A stretch of 64,000 nucleotides of DNA from Hyphomicrobiales bacterium (GTDB lineage Bacteria; Pseudomonadota; Alphaproteobacteria; Rhizobiales; Ancalomicrobiaceae): the NCBI GenBank assembly GCA_021286855.1, contig JAJTBO010000010.1:1-64000 (forward strand). Direction: 5' to 3'. Position 1 is the stretch's first letter, and each line of letters starts with the position of its first letter. The position numbers were made by a program, and so were the translations under genes. This document shows, one piece after another, positions 17,504 through 25,734 of this stretch. Under the pieces are notes generated by a model that had not been told where the DNA came from, did no database searches, and was given only the letters and a program-made list of their open reading frames with translations.

Positions 17504-18382
17504 TCAATTTTCGGACGACGAGCGAAGCTTCATGATGCCGAGGCTGCACAGCAGCACGAAGAAGAACAAGGCGATCAGGATCACCGAGGCCTGCCCCATG
17601 CGGAAGTATTCGAAGGAATACTTGAAGCCCATGATGTTGAGGGTTTCCGAGGCGTAGCCGGGCCCGCCGCCGGTCATGGCGAAGATGATGTCGAAGGTCT
17701 TCAGAGCATCGATCAGGCGGAGGATCACGGCGGTCAGAATGACCGGCATGACCATCGGGATGGTCACGTGGCGCAGCACCTGCCACGGCGTCGCGCCGTC
17801 GACGCGCGCCGCCTCGAAGGGCTCCTCGGAAAGGCCCGCGAGACCGGCGAGGACGATCAGAGTGATCATCGGCGTCCATTGCCAGACGTCGACGATGACC
17901 AACGACGGCAACACCGAAGTCGCGTCGGAGACCCACAGCCCCTGCGGCAGACCGAGCGACGACAGCGCCCAGTTGGCCAGCCCGATGGTCGGATCGTAGA
18001 AGAGGTTGAAGACGATGCCGACCGCCACCGGCGTCGCCACCAGCGGCAGCAACAGCAGGAGCTTCGCCAGCCCCTTGCCGATGAAGGCCCGGTTCAGAAT
18101 GAGAGCGATGGCGGTGCCGAGCACGGCCTCGAAGAACACCGCCAGGAAGGTGAACGACAACGTCCGCCACACGGCGTCGTGAAACCGCGGTTCCGCGAAG
18201 ACGCGGAAGAAGTTGCGCAGTCCCACGAAACTCATGGGCATGCCGGAGGTCAGGTTCCAATTCGTGAAACTGAGCGCCAGCGTGTAGAAGATCGGGAAGA
18301 TCATCAGCAAGGCGATGAACAGGATCGCCGGCAGCGGGAAGATCACCCGCAGATGTCGTTCGACGAAGCTCGGTTGGCGCAT
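17504..18382 (-). CDS. Carbohydrate ABC transporter permease (MalF/UgpA type)
   Basis: The 292-residue protein has six hydrophobic helices, beginning VIFPLPAILFIALLMIFP. The EAA motif is EAARVDGATPWQVLRHVTIP and the family segment SFTNWNLTSG follows the first helix. These features mark the first permease of a CUT1 importer. It lies between the binding-protein gene (108 nt upstream) and the MalG-type permease. Confidence 0.9.
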   Translation of the reverse strand: MRQPSFVERHLRVIFPLPAILFIALLMIFPIFYTLALSFTNWNLTSGMPMSFVGLRNFFRVFAEPRFHDAVWRTLSFTFLAVFFEAVLGTAIALILNRAFIGKGLAKLLLLLPLVATPVAVGIVFNLFYDPTIGLANWALSSLGLPQGLWVSDATSVLPSLVIVDVWQWTPMITLIVLAGLAGLSEEPFEAARVDGATPWQVLRHVTIPMVMPVILTAVILRLIDALKTFDIIFAMTGGGPGYASETLNIMGFKYSFEYFRMGQASVILIALFFFVLLCSLGIMKLRSSSEN

Positions 18383-18490
18383 CGCTCTCTCCCGATCCCG
18401 ATCGACGCGGGACGGCGCGCGGCCGTCCCGGTCGAGGCGATCCGACGGACGCGCCGTCGGGTCGCCTCGGGTTCACTCACCCGCGGTCGA

Positions 18491-19750
18491 TCACGGCTTG
18501 CCGTACTCGCCCGCGTCCTTGAGCAGCTCGTCGACGCGAGCGGCCTTGGCCTTGGCCATCTCGGGCAGTTTGGCCGATTCGCCCTTGGTGTTGATCGACT
18601 CGATGATCAGTTCGCCGATCTGGTCGCGGGCTTCGCCGACCGCGCTCATGTAGGGCCGGTCGAGCGGGTTGCCGAACTCGGCCGCATGGTCACGCGTCGC
18701 CACCAGCCCCGGATTGACCGCGGCCACGACCTTCGGGTCCTTCCACACGGAGGTGCGCGCCATCGTGATGTTCGACAGCATGCCCTTGATGGCGAGGTCC
18801 TTGCTGCTCGCCCAATCGAGGAACTTCAGAGCCGCTTCCTTGTTCTTCGACTGGTTCGCCACCGCGATGCCCCAGGACGTCACGATGAAGGGGCTCGACG
18901 CCTTCGGGCCCGCCGGCAGATTGGCGATGCCGACGTCGGCGGCCGGGATCTGCGTCTTGGCCGGATCGACGACCTGGCCGTAGAACACCGAGGCGTCGGT
19001 CCACATCGCCACCTTGCCGGCCTGGAACAGCGGCATGATGTTCTCCCACGACATCGACGTCACGCCCTTCGGGCCATAACTGCCGAGGATCTTGCCGTAG
19101 TAGCGGATGGCGTCGATCGCCGCCGGCTTGTCGAAGACCGCGACGCCCTTGTCGATGTAGGCGCCGCCGTAGTTGTAGACGTAGCTGGACAGCTGGGTGA
19201 CGGCGGCCGCGCCCTTGCCGCGCGAGGCGATGCCGGCGACGGCGTCGGAATTCAGCTTCTTGGCCGCGGCCTCGAGCTCGGCGAAGGTCTTCGGAACCTC
19301 GAGCCCGGCCGCCTTGAACAGGTCCTTGCGATAGTAAAGGACCTGCCACTCCGTCACGAGCGGCACCAGATAGGGCGCTCCGCCGGCCTGAGCCACGCCC
19401 ATGACGGTCTTCGGATAGTCGGAGAAGTCGTATTTCGCCAGCGGCTCGTACCAGCCGTTCTTGTTGAACATCTTACCTTCCTGCAACGGCCGCGTCATGA
19501 AGACGTCGACCGACGAGGACTTGGTGGCGAATTCGGTGGTCAGCTTGGTGGTGAGCTGGCTCTCCTGCAGGCTCTCGAAGTTGACCTTGATCCCCGACTG
19601 CTTCTCGAATTCGGGGATTTGGCTCTTCAGCAGCTCGCCGTAGGGATGGTTGGCGAGCAGGACGCGAATTTCCTTCGTCTGAGCATAGGCCCCGGCCGAC
19701 AGGCACAACGACGACAACAGGACCACGACGGAAGTGAGCATCTTCTTCAT
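18491..19750 (-). CDS. ABC transporter sugar-binding protein (extracellular solute-binding family 1)
   Basis: The 419-residue periplasmic binding protein has a Sec leader (MKKMLTSVVVLLSSLCLSAG) cleaved near AYAQ. The mature part is a family 1 solute-binding fold: IRVLLANHPYGELLKSQIP, then FMTRPLQEGKMF and WQVLYYRKDLFKAAGLEVP. It is the first gene of the importer operon, which fits the need for excess binding protein. Its promoter, with an operator in the spacer, is at 20070-20098. The ligand cannot be read from sequence; the adjacent galactonate genes make a galactonate-type acid or a galactoside likely. Confidence 0.9.
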   Translation of the reverse strand: MKKMLTSVVVLLSSLCLSAGAYAQTKEIRVLLANHPYGELLKSQIPEFEKQSGIKVNFESLQESQLTTKLTTEFATKSSSVDVFMTRPLQEGKMFNKNGWYEPLAKYDFSDYPKTVMGVAQAGGAPYLVPLVTEWQVLYYRKDLFKAAGLEVPKTFAELEAAAKKLNSDAVAGIASRGKGAAAVTQLSSYVYNYGGAYIDKGVAVFDKPAAIDAIRYYGKILGSYGPKGVTSMSWENIMPLFQAGKVAMWTDASVFYGQVVDPAKTQIPAADVGIANLPAGPKASSPFIVTSWGIAVANQSKNKEAALKFLDWASSKDLAIKGMLSNITMARTSVWKDPKVVAAVNPGLVATRDHAAEFGNPLDRPYMSAVGEARDQIGELIIESINTKGESAKLPEMAKAKAARVDELLKDAGEYGKP

Positions 19751-20157
19751 TTTCGCAGTTCCTCACCCGATTGTTCTTGGATGTATTCCGGAGAACGGTT
19801 CTCACCTCGGAGATGATCCGAGATCAGGCGTCACCGGCGATCGCAGTCGCGAGGAATGGAAGGCCCTTTCGGCGCACTGCGCTGCCGGACATGGTCGGCC
19901 GGCGATCTTCGATCGGAGACCCAGGGGCTCGGTCTCGGTCCACCGGCGGCGGCGAACGACCGCGCTCCGATGACCAGAGGATCGAGCCACGGCGATGTCG
20001 GGACCGATCCCGCCGCCCGGCCCTGCAAGTGCCGATCCTCCCCCATCGTTGTTGAATTATGGGCGAGACTTTTAGATGATAGCGCTGTCATTTGTCAACC
20101 GGACGCAACCGGCTATACTGTCGCGGCGGATGCGCCGTGTGATTGTGAGACCGTCCC
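19751..20157. promoter_or_regulatory. Divergent promoter region between the ABC operon and lacI-type regulator
   Basis: This 407-nt spacer holds two opposed promoters close to lacI. On the minus strand, -35 TTGACA (20098-20093) and -10-like CTAAAA (20075-20070) are 17 nt apart and lead to a transcript with a leader of about 320 nt before the binding-protein gene. On the plus strand, -35 TTGTCA (20092-20097) and -10 TATACT (20114-20119) are 16 nt apart and lead to lacI. The two -35 boxes overlap. I see no gene in the remaining 300 nt; its length as a leader is notable. Confidence 0.6.
20076..20091. promoter_or_regulatory. Probable LacI-family operator in the ABC-operon promoter spacer
   Basis: ATGATAGCGCTGTCAT is a palindrome with a central AGCGCT and one mismatched pair, the form typical of LacI-family operators. 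It occupies the 17-nt spacer of the minus-strand promoter (-35 TTGACA, -10 CTAAAA) and lies within and just upstream of the -35 of the lacI promoter. Binding there would block the ABC operon. The assigned repressor is the LacI-family protein starting at 20158; that pairing is inferred from position. Confidence 0.65.
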
Positions 20158-21192
20158 TTGGACAAGAAAATCAGATTGGTGGACGTCGCCGAGGCGGTCG
20201 GTGTAAGCGCTGTCACGGTGTCGCGCGTCCTGCGCAAACCCGAACTCGTCTCCGAAGCGGTGCGGCTGCGCGTCACCGAGGCGGTGGCGCGGCTCGGCTA
20301 CGTCCCCGACCCCGCCGCCAGGGCGCTCGCCTCGGCGCGGACCGACGTCCTCGGCATCCTCATTCCCTCCGTCACCAACAACGTCTTCTCCGCCGTGTTG
20401 CGCGGCATCTACGACCGCGTCGAAGGGCTGCCGTTGAACATCCAACTCGGCAACACCCGCTATTCCGTCCTCGAAGAGGAGCGCCTCCTCGGGGTCTTCA
20501 CGCGCCAGCGTCCCGCCGGCCTGATCGTCACCGGCGTCGACCAGTCGGCGCGGTCGAAGGCGCTCCTGCGTCAGGCGGCCTGCCCGGTCGTGCAGATCAT
20601 GGAGATCGGCGACGACCCGATCGACATGATGGTCGGCCTGTCCCACCGCGACGCCGGACGCGCGGCGACGCGCCACCTGCGCGACCGCGGCTATCGCCGG
20701 ATCGGTTTTCTCGGCGCCCGCATGGATCCCAGGACCCAGCGCCGGCTCGAGGGATATGCCGAGGTCATGAAGGACGACGGGATCTTCGAGGAGCGGCTGA
20801 TCGTCACCACACGCCGCGCCTCGACGGTGACGCTGGGCTGCGAGCTCCTGAGCGAGCTGCTCTCCCGCGCCCCGGACGTCGACGCGGTGTTCTGCAACAA
20901 CGACGATCTGGCGGTCGGCGTTCTGTTCGAATGTCAACGACGCCGGATTTCCGTGCCGGAGGACTTCGGGATCTGCGGCTTCAACGATCTCGAAATGATG
21001 GCGGTCGCCCATCCCTCGCTCACCAGCGTGCGAACCAACCGCACGGAGATGGGCCGCCGGGCGATCGAGATGCTGATCGCGCGCGTCGCCGGCGAGCCGA
21101 TCGACACGCCCGTCGTCGACCTCGGTTTCGAGATCGTCGCACGGCGCAGCAGCCTCGGCCCGAGCCGGCGCGAGGCGCCCTTCTCGACGTGA
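20158..21192 (+). CDS. LacI/GntR-type (LacI family) transcriptional regulator
   Basis: The 344-residue protein has an N-terminal LacI helix-turn-helix (VDVAEAVGVSAVTVSRVLRKP) and hinge (residues 5-60). A periplasmic-binding-protein-like sensor domain follows (VLGILIPSVTNNVFSAVL to the C terminus). The likely start is TTG at 20158, since no ATG precedes the HTH in frame. It is divergent from the ABC operon and convergent with dgoD (10 nt between stops). The sensor domain probably binds a galactonate-like acid. The HTH-coding DNA itself contains a second copy of the operator core. Confidence 0.9.
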   Translation: MDKKIRLVDVAEAVGVSAVTVSRVLRKPELVSEAVRLRVTEAVARLGYVPDPAARALASARTDVLGILIPSVTNNVFSAVLRGIYDRVEGLPLNIQLGNTRYSVLEEERLLGVFTRQRPAGLIVTGVDQSARSKALLRQAACPVVQIMEIGDDPIDMMVGLSHRDAGRAATRHLRDRGYRRIGFLGARMDPRTQRRLEGYAEVMKDDGIFEERLIVTTRRASTVTLGCELLSELLSRAPDVDAVFCNNDDLAVGVLFECQRRRISVPEDFGICGFNDLEMMAVAHPSLTSVRTNRTEMGRRAIEMLIARVAGEPIDTPVVDLGFEIVARRSSLGPSRREAPFST

Positions 21193-21202
21193 GATCGTCG
21201 GC

Positions 21203-22351
21203 CTACCACTCGGCGAAGGAGCCGTCGGCGTGACGCCAGACCGGGTTGCGCCAGCGATGGCCGACCGCCGCCCGCTCGCGCACGTAGTCTTCGTTCACCT
21301 CGATGCCGAGACCGGGCCCTTCGGGGATCGCCACGAAGCCGTCCGCATAGTCGAACACCGAGCGGTCGACGAGATAGTCGAGCAGGTCGTTCCCCTGGTT
21401 GTAGTGGATGCCGAGGCTCTGTTCCTGGATGAAGGCGTTGTAGCAGACCGCGTCGAGCTGCAGGTTGGCGGCCAGCGCGATCGGACCCAACGGGCAATGC
21501 AGGGCGAGCGCCACGTCGTAGGCCTCGGCCATGGCGGCGATCTTGCGGGTCTCGGTGATGCCGCCGGCGTGGGAGGGATCGGGCTGGACGATGTCGCAGA
21601 GCCCTTCGGAGAGGATGCGCTTGAAGTCCCAGCGGCTGAAGAGGCGCTCGCCGAGCGCGATCGGCGTCGAGATCTGCCCGGCGATGTCGCGGAGCGCGTC
21701 GGCGTGTTCGGACAGCACCGGCTCTTCGATGAACATCAGCCGGTAGGGCTCGAGCTCCTTCGCCAGGACCTTGGCCATCGGCTTGTGGACGCGGCCGTGG
21801 AAGTCGACGCCGATGCCGAAGTCCGGTCCGAGGGCTTCGCGGATCGCCTGAACGCGGGCGAGCACGGCGTCGATCTTCGCATGGCTGTCGACGAACTGCA
21901 GTTCCTCGGTGCCGTTCATCTTGACGGCGGTGAAGCCGCGCGCCGCCACGTCGCGGGCCGCTTGCGCGGTGTCGGCCGGGCGATCGCCGCCGATCCAGGA
22001 ATAGACGCGGATGCGATCGCGCAGTTTGCCGCCGAGGAGCTGATGGACGGGCACGCCGAAGGCCTTGCCCTTGATGTCCCAGAGCGCCTGATCGATGCCG
22101 GCGAGGGCGCTCATGTGCAGGCCGCCGCCGCGATAGAAGCCGGCGCGGTAGAGGACCGTCCAGTGATCCTCGATCAGGAACGGGTCCTTGCCGACGAGGT
22201 GGTCGGCGAGTTCGTCGACCACCGCCGCGACCGAGGCGGCGCGGCCCTCGAGCACCGGCTCGCCCCAGCCGGAGATCCCCTCGTCGGTCTCGATCTTCAG
22301 GAAGCACCAACGCGGCGGCACGAGGAAGGTGGTGAGTTTCGTGATCTTCAC
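21203..22351 (-). CDS. dgoD: D-galactonate dehydratase (enolase superfamily)
   Basis: DgoD dehydrates D-galactonate to 2-dehydro-3-deoxy-D-galactonate, the first step of the De Ley-Doudoroff route. The 382-residue protein starts [15 protein letters not shown] and keeps family blocks throughout: [41 protein letters not shown]. Metal ligands are seen in [14 protein letters not shown] and ALGERL, and the catalytic His in [10 protein letters not shown]. The C terminus [16 protein letters not shown] closely resembles the enterobacterial protein. The start is GTG at 22351, overlapping the dgoA stop (GTGA), so the two are translationally coupled. Confidence 0.94.
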   Translation of the reverse strand: MKITKLTTFLVPPRWCFLKIETDEGISGWGEPVLEGRAASVAAVVDELADHLVGKDPFLIEDHWTVLYRAGFYRGGGLHMSALAGIDQALWDIKGKAFGVPVHQLLGGKLRDRIRVYSWIGGDRPADTAQAARDVAARGFTAVKMNGTEELQFVDSHAKIDAVLARVQAIREALGPDFGIGVDFHGRVHKPMAKVLAKELEPYRLMFIEEPVLSEHADALRDIAGQISTPIALGERLFSRWDFKRILSEGLCDIVQPDPSHAGGITETRKIAAMAEAYDVALALHCPLGPIALAANLQLDAVCYNAFIQEQSLGIHYNQGNDLLDYLVDRSVFDYADGFVAIPEGPGLGIEVNEDYVRERAAVGHRWRNPVWRHADGSFAEW

Positions 22352-23019
22352 GGGGTCTCTCCCTGGATCGGGAAACGCTGGATGCGCCCGGCGCTGCGCA
22401 GAGCGGCGGCGAAGGCCTCCGCCTTGCCGGCGACGGCGGCCGGCATGTCGCCGGCCCTGTAGAGCGACGAGCCGATGCCGAAGCCGGCGATCGGCGTGTC
22501 GCGCCAGCGCTCGATCGTGTCGGCGGCGACCCCGCCGACGAGGAGCATCGGCACGGAGGCGGGGATCACCGCGGCGAGCGCGCGAACGATCGCCGGGGTC
22601 GCCGCCTCGCCGGGGAAGATCTTCAACACGTCTGCGCCGGCGTGGATCGCCGCGAAGGCTTCGCTCGGCGTCTGAAATCCGGGCGAGGAGACGAGGCCGA
22701 GCCGCTTGGTGGCGGCGACGACGGCGACGTCGGCATTGGGCGAGACGACGAGGCGACCGCCCGCCGCCGCGACCTGCTCGACCTCCTCGGGCGTCAGCAC
22801 GGTGCCCGCGCCGATCACGGCGCGGCCTTCGAAGGCGCGGGCGAGCGCCTCGATCGAACGCAACGGCTCGGGCGAGTTGAGCGGCACCTCGACGATGCGG
22901 ACCCCTCGGGCGACGAGCGCCTCGGCGACCGCCACCGCCTCTTCGGGACGCACGCCGCGCAGGATGGCGACGACGGGAAAGGCGGCCAGGGCCTCTCGGA
23001 ACTCAGCGAAGGCGGACAT
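22348..23019 (-). CDS. dgoA: 2-dehydro-3-deoxy-6-phosphogalactonate aldolase
   Basis: DgoA splits 2-dehydro-3-deoxy-6-phosphogalactonate to pyruvate and glyceraldehyde 3-phosphate. The 223-residue class I aldolase has the KDPG/KDPGal aldolase signature: [42 protein letters not shown], and the Schiff-base Lys in [10 protein letters not shown]. The [11 protein letters not shown] segment is typical of the galactonate form rather than Eda. It overlaps dgoD by 4 nt and dgoK by 17 nt, so dgoK-dgoA-dgoD form one operon. Confidence 0.93.
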   Translation of the reverse strand: MSAFAEFREALAAFPVVAILRGVRPEEAVAVAEALVARGVRIVEVPLNSPEPLRSIEALARAFEGRAVIGAGTVLTPEEVEQVAAAGGRLVVSPNADVAVVAATKRLGLVSSPGFQTPSEAFAAIHAGADVLKIFPGEAATPAIVRALAAVIPASVPMLLVGGVAADTIERWRDTPIAGFGIGSSLYRAGDMPAAVAGKAEAFAAALRSAGRIQRFPIQGETP

Positions 23020-23953
23020 CGGTCTCCTCCCGTCTGCGGGCGATGCGGATGAGCCCGTCGACGAACGCGCGTTCGGGATCGACGACGGCGACGCTCCTGC
23101 CGGCCGCCTCGATCGCCTCGCGATAGTTCGTGGCGACGACGCCGTCGGCGACCAGCAGGACGGGAAGATCGGCGGGCGCCGACTTCGTCGCCTCCGAGAT
23201 CTCCGAACCGATCAACAGTCCCGAGACATAGGGCTCGACGTCCTGCGGCGCCAGTCGGCCGGTCAGGACGCCGGCGCGGGCCTGGAAGGCGTTGGCGAGA
23301 AGGCCGCCGGGGGCGGACGCCGCCGCCAGCCCACGGCGAAAGGCGGCGCGTTCCGCCGCCGCATCGGCGGGCGGCTCGGCCAGGAGGCGCAGCACCGAGC
23401 CTCCGGTGAACAGGGCGAAGACCTCGCCGGTCATGTAGGTGCGGAAGGTCTCGATCCGTCCCTTCCTCAGGACGGCCCATTTGGAATGCGTGCCGGGCAG
23501 GACCACGATCGCGTCGTCGACGCCGACGCCGAGGATCTGGGTCTCCTCGCCGCGCATGACGTCGGCGATCGTGTCGTCGACGACGAGGCCGGGGACGATG
23601 TCGACGCGCACGCCGCCGGCGATCTCGAAGGTCAGGACGCCGGCGGCGATCGACGCCGGTTCGGCCGGACAGGCGACATAGGGCGCCTCGCGCCAGCCGT
23701 TGCGGCTGCCGACCATGCCCGCCATCAGGACGGGGATGCCGGGATGGTCGCGCAGCCACAGCCCGCACAGGCGCGTCAGCACCCCTTCGAAGGCGCCCGC
23801 GGCGACCCTGCTCATGCCGTCGTCGGAGGCGACGCCGGCGAGGAGACGTCCGTCGCCGCCGACCAGATGCGCCCGGAAACGCGTCGTGCCCCAGTCGACC
23901 GCCACGCAGACGGGGCGCTCCCCGTCGGACATCGACGCATCATGAGCGTCCAT
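23003..23953 (-). CDS. dgoK: 2-dehydro-3-deoxygalactonokinase
   Basis: DgoK phosphorylates 2-dehydro-3-deoxygalactonate at the 6-position. The 316-residue protein has the DgoK phosphate loop VDWGTTRFRAHLV near the N terminus, the block RGEETQILGVG, and LPGTHSKWAVL in the middle, all family hallmarks. The ATG at 23953 has GAGAGGAG 7-10 nt upstream; a second ATG at 23932 is possible. It is the first gene of the dgoKAD operon. Confidence 0.93.
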   Translation of the reverse strand: MDAHDASMSDGERPVCVAVDWGTTRFRAHLVGGDGRLLAGVASDDGMSRVAAGAFEGVLTRLCGLWLRDHPGIPVLMAGMVGSRNGWREAPYVACPAEPASIAAGVLTFEIAGGVRVDIVPGLVVDDTIADVMRGEETQILGVGVDDAIVVLPGTHSKWAVLRKGRIETFRTYMTGEVFALFTGGSVLRLLAEPPADAAAERAAFRRGLAAASAPGGLLANAFQARAGVLTGRLAPQDVEPYVSGLLIGSEISEATKSAPADLPVLLVADGVVATNYREAIEAAGRSVAVVDPERAFVDGLIRIARRREETDVRLR

Positions 23954-24306
23954 CGGATGTCTCCTCTCGACCTCGACCTCGCCCGATCGGGCCGGATCTT
24001 CGGGATCGCCCTTCTACCATACCGAGGATCCCGACGTCGCGAGACGGCGTCGCATATCTGTTTTCCACGAGCGGGGCGCCGAACGGGGCCCTCACTGCTC
24101 GACCGGGCCCCGGGGCGCAATCGCGCGAAGCCGAGAGGCTCTCTTTCACTCGGAATGCGCCGGCTTTCGCGGCGGCGTCGCGAACAAGTGAACGGCGCGG
24201 GGGAGAAATGCGGCGTTCGTCGTGGTCCTGCGACGTTCGGCGCGCTAGATCGTCTCGACGGCCTTTCCGCCCGCCGGCCGCGCTTTCTCTCGCTCCACGA
24301 GACCTC
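23954..24306. other. Gene-free divergent spacer between dgoK and an MFS transporter gene
   Basis: The 353 nt here must hold the dgoKAD promoter (leftward) and the MFS promoter (rightward). I find no second copy of the AGCGCT operator found before the ABC operon and no clear hairpin terminator. No open frame in it looks like a protein. Confidence 0.4.
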
Positions 24307-25734
24307 ATGTCCCTCGGCGTCTCTCGAACCGTGCCCCTGATCGTCGCGATCGGGTTGTTCATGGAACATCTCGATTCGACCATCATCGCCACGGCGCTGC
24401 CACGCATGGCGCTCGATCTCGGCCTGCCGCCGGTCCGGCTCAACCTCGCCATCACCACCTATCTGGTCGCGATGGCGGTGTTCATCCCGGCCTCGGGGTG
24501 GATCGCCGATCGGTTCGGGGCGCGGCGGGTGTTCGTCGGCGCGATGGGGCTGTTCGTCACGGGATCGCTGGTGTGCGGCGGCGCGCCGTCGCTGGAGGTC
24601 CTGATCGGCGGCCGGCTGATGCAGGGGCTCGGCGGCGCCTTGATGACGCCGGTCGGGCGGCTCGTGATGCTGCGCTCGGTGCCGCGCAGCGAGCTGATCT
24701 CGGCGATGGCCTGGCTGACCATTCCCGCCCTGATCGGGCCGGTGATCGGGCCGCCGCTCGGCGGCTTCGTCACCACCGTCGCTTCCTGGCGCTGGATCTT
24801 CTGGATCAATCTGCCGATCGGGCTCGTCGGCATGGCGGTGGCGTTGGCGGTGCTGCCGGAGATCCGCGAGGAGAACCCGCCGCCGTTCGATCTGCCGGGG
24901 TTCCTGGCGAGCGCGGTCGGCCTGTCGGCGCTGGTCTTCGCCTTCGAGACGGTCGGACGCGACATCGTGCCGGGCTGGGCCGATCTCGCGGCGGCGGCGG
25001 TCGGCCTCGCCCTGGTCTTCGTCTACGTGCGCCGCGCGCGACGGATCGACCGGCCGCTGATCGATCTCGGCCTGCTCAGGCTGCCGACCTTCGCGGCGGC
25101 GGTGGTGGGCGGTTCGGTGTTCCGGCTCGGCGTCGGGGCGCTGTCTTTTCTGCTGCCGTTGCAGCTGCAGATCGGCTTCGGCCGGTCGGCGCTCGAATCG
25201 GGGCTGACCACCTTCGTCTCGGCGATCGGCGCGATCACCATGAAGGTGACGGCGAAGCGGCTGATCGACCGGTTCGGCTTCCGCCGCATCCTGATCGTCG
25301 ACGCGGTGCTGGCCGGCGGCTTTCTCGCCGCGGTCGGTCTGGTCGGAGCGGGCACCTCGGTGACGCTGCTGATGGGGATCCTGCTTCTCGGCGGGTTCTT
25401 CCGGTCGCTGGAGTTCACCGCGATCAACGCGGTCGCCTTCTCCGACGTCTCGGAGGCCGAGATGAGCCGCGCCACCGCCTTCTCCTCGATGATGCAGCAG
25501 CTGTCGCTGTCGGCGGGCGTGGCGCTCGGCGCCTCGACGCTGCATCTCCTCGGCGCGGGCTCGACGACGCCGCCGACGGCGTCCGACTTCTCGATCGCGC
25601 TCGTCGCGCTCGGGGTGATCTCGATGCTGGCCGGCCCGCTGTTCGCGCGGTTGCCGGCGGGAGCCGGGGCCTCGCTGATCGGGCGCGGCGGGGCGAAGTC
25701 CGAACCGGTCAGACCGGCCGAGGACGGCGCCTGA
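24307..25734 (+). CDS. MFS transporter, DHA2 (EmrB/QacA) drug-efflux type
   Basis: The 475-residue protein has about 14 hydrophobic helices. The first helix carries LDSTIIATALPRMA, typical of DHA2 multidrug antiporters, and motif A is GWIADRFGARRVF after helix 2. The segment GRLMQGLGGALMTPVGRLV is the family motif of helix 4-5. It would export toxic compounds in exchange for protons. The ATG at 24307 begins just before helix 1. Its 3' end overlaps the convergent P-type ATPase gene by 26 nt. No local repressor is seen, so the substrate is unknown. Confidence 0.9.
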   Translation: MSLGVSRTVPLIVAIGLFMEHLDSTIIATALPRMALDLGLPPVRLNLAITTYLVAMAVFIPASGWIADRFGARRVFVGAMGLFVTGSLVCGGAPSLEVLIGGRLMQGLGGALMTPVGRLVMLRSVPRSELISAMAWLTIPALIGPVIGPPLGGFVTTVASWRWIFWINLPIGLVGMAVALAVLPEIREENPPPFDLPGFLASAVGLSALVFAFETVGRDIVPGWADLAAAAVGLALVFVYVRRARRIDRPLIDLGLLRLPTFAAAVVGGSVFRLGVGALSFLLPLQLQIGFGRSALESGLTTFVSAIGAITMKVTAKRLIDRFGFRRILIVDAVLAGGFLAAVGLVGAGTSVTLLMGILLLGGFFRSLEFTAINAVAFSDVSEAEMSRATAFSSMMQQLSLSAGVALGASTLHLLGAGSTTPPTASDFSIALVALGVISMLAGPLFARLPAGAGASLIGRGGAKSEPVRPAEDGA

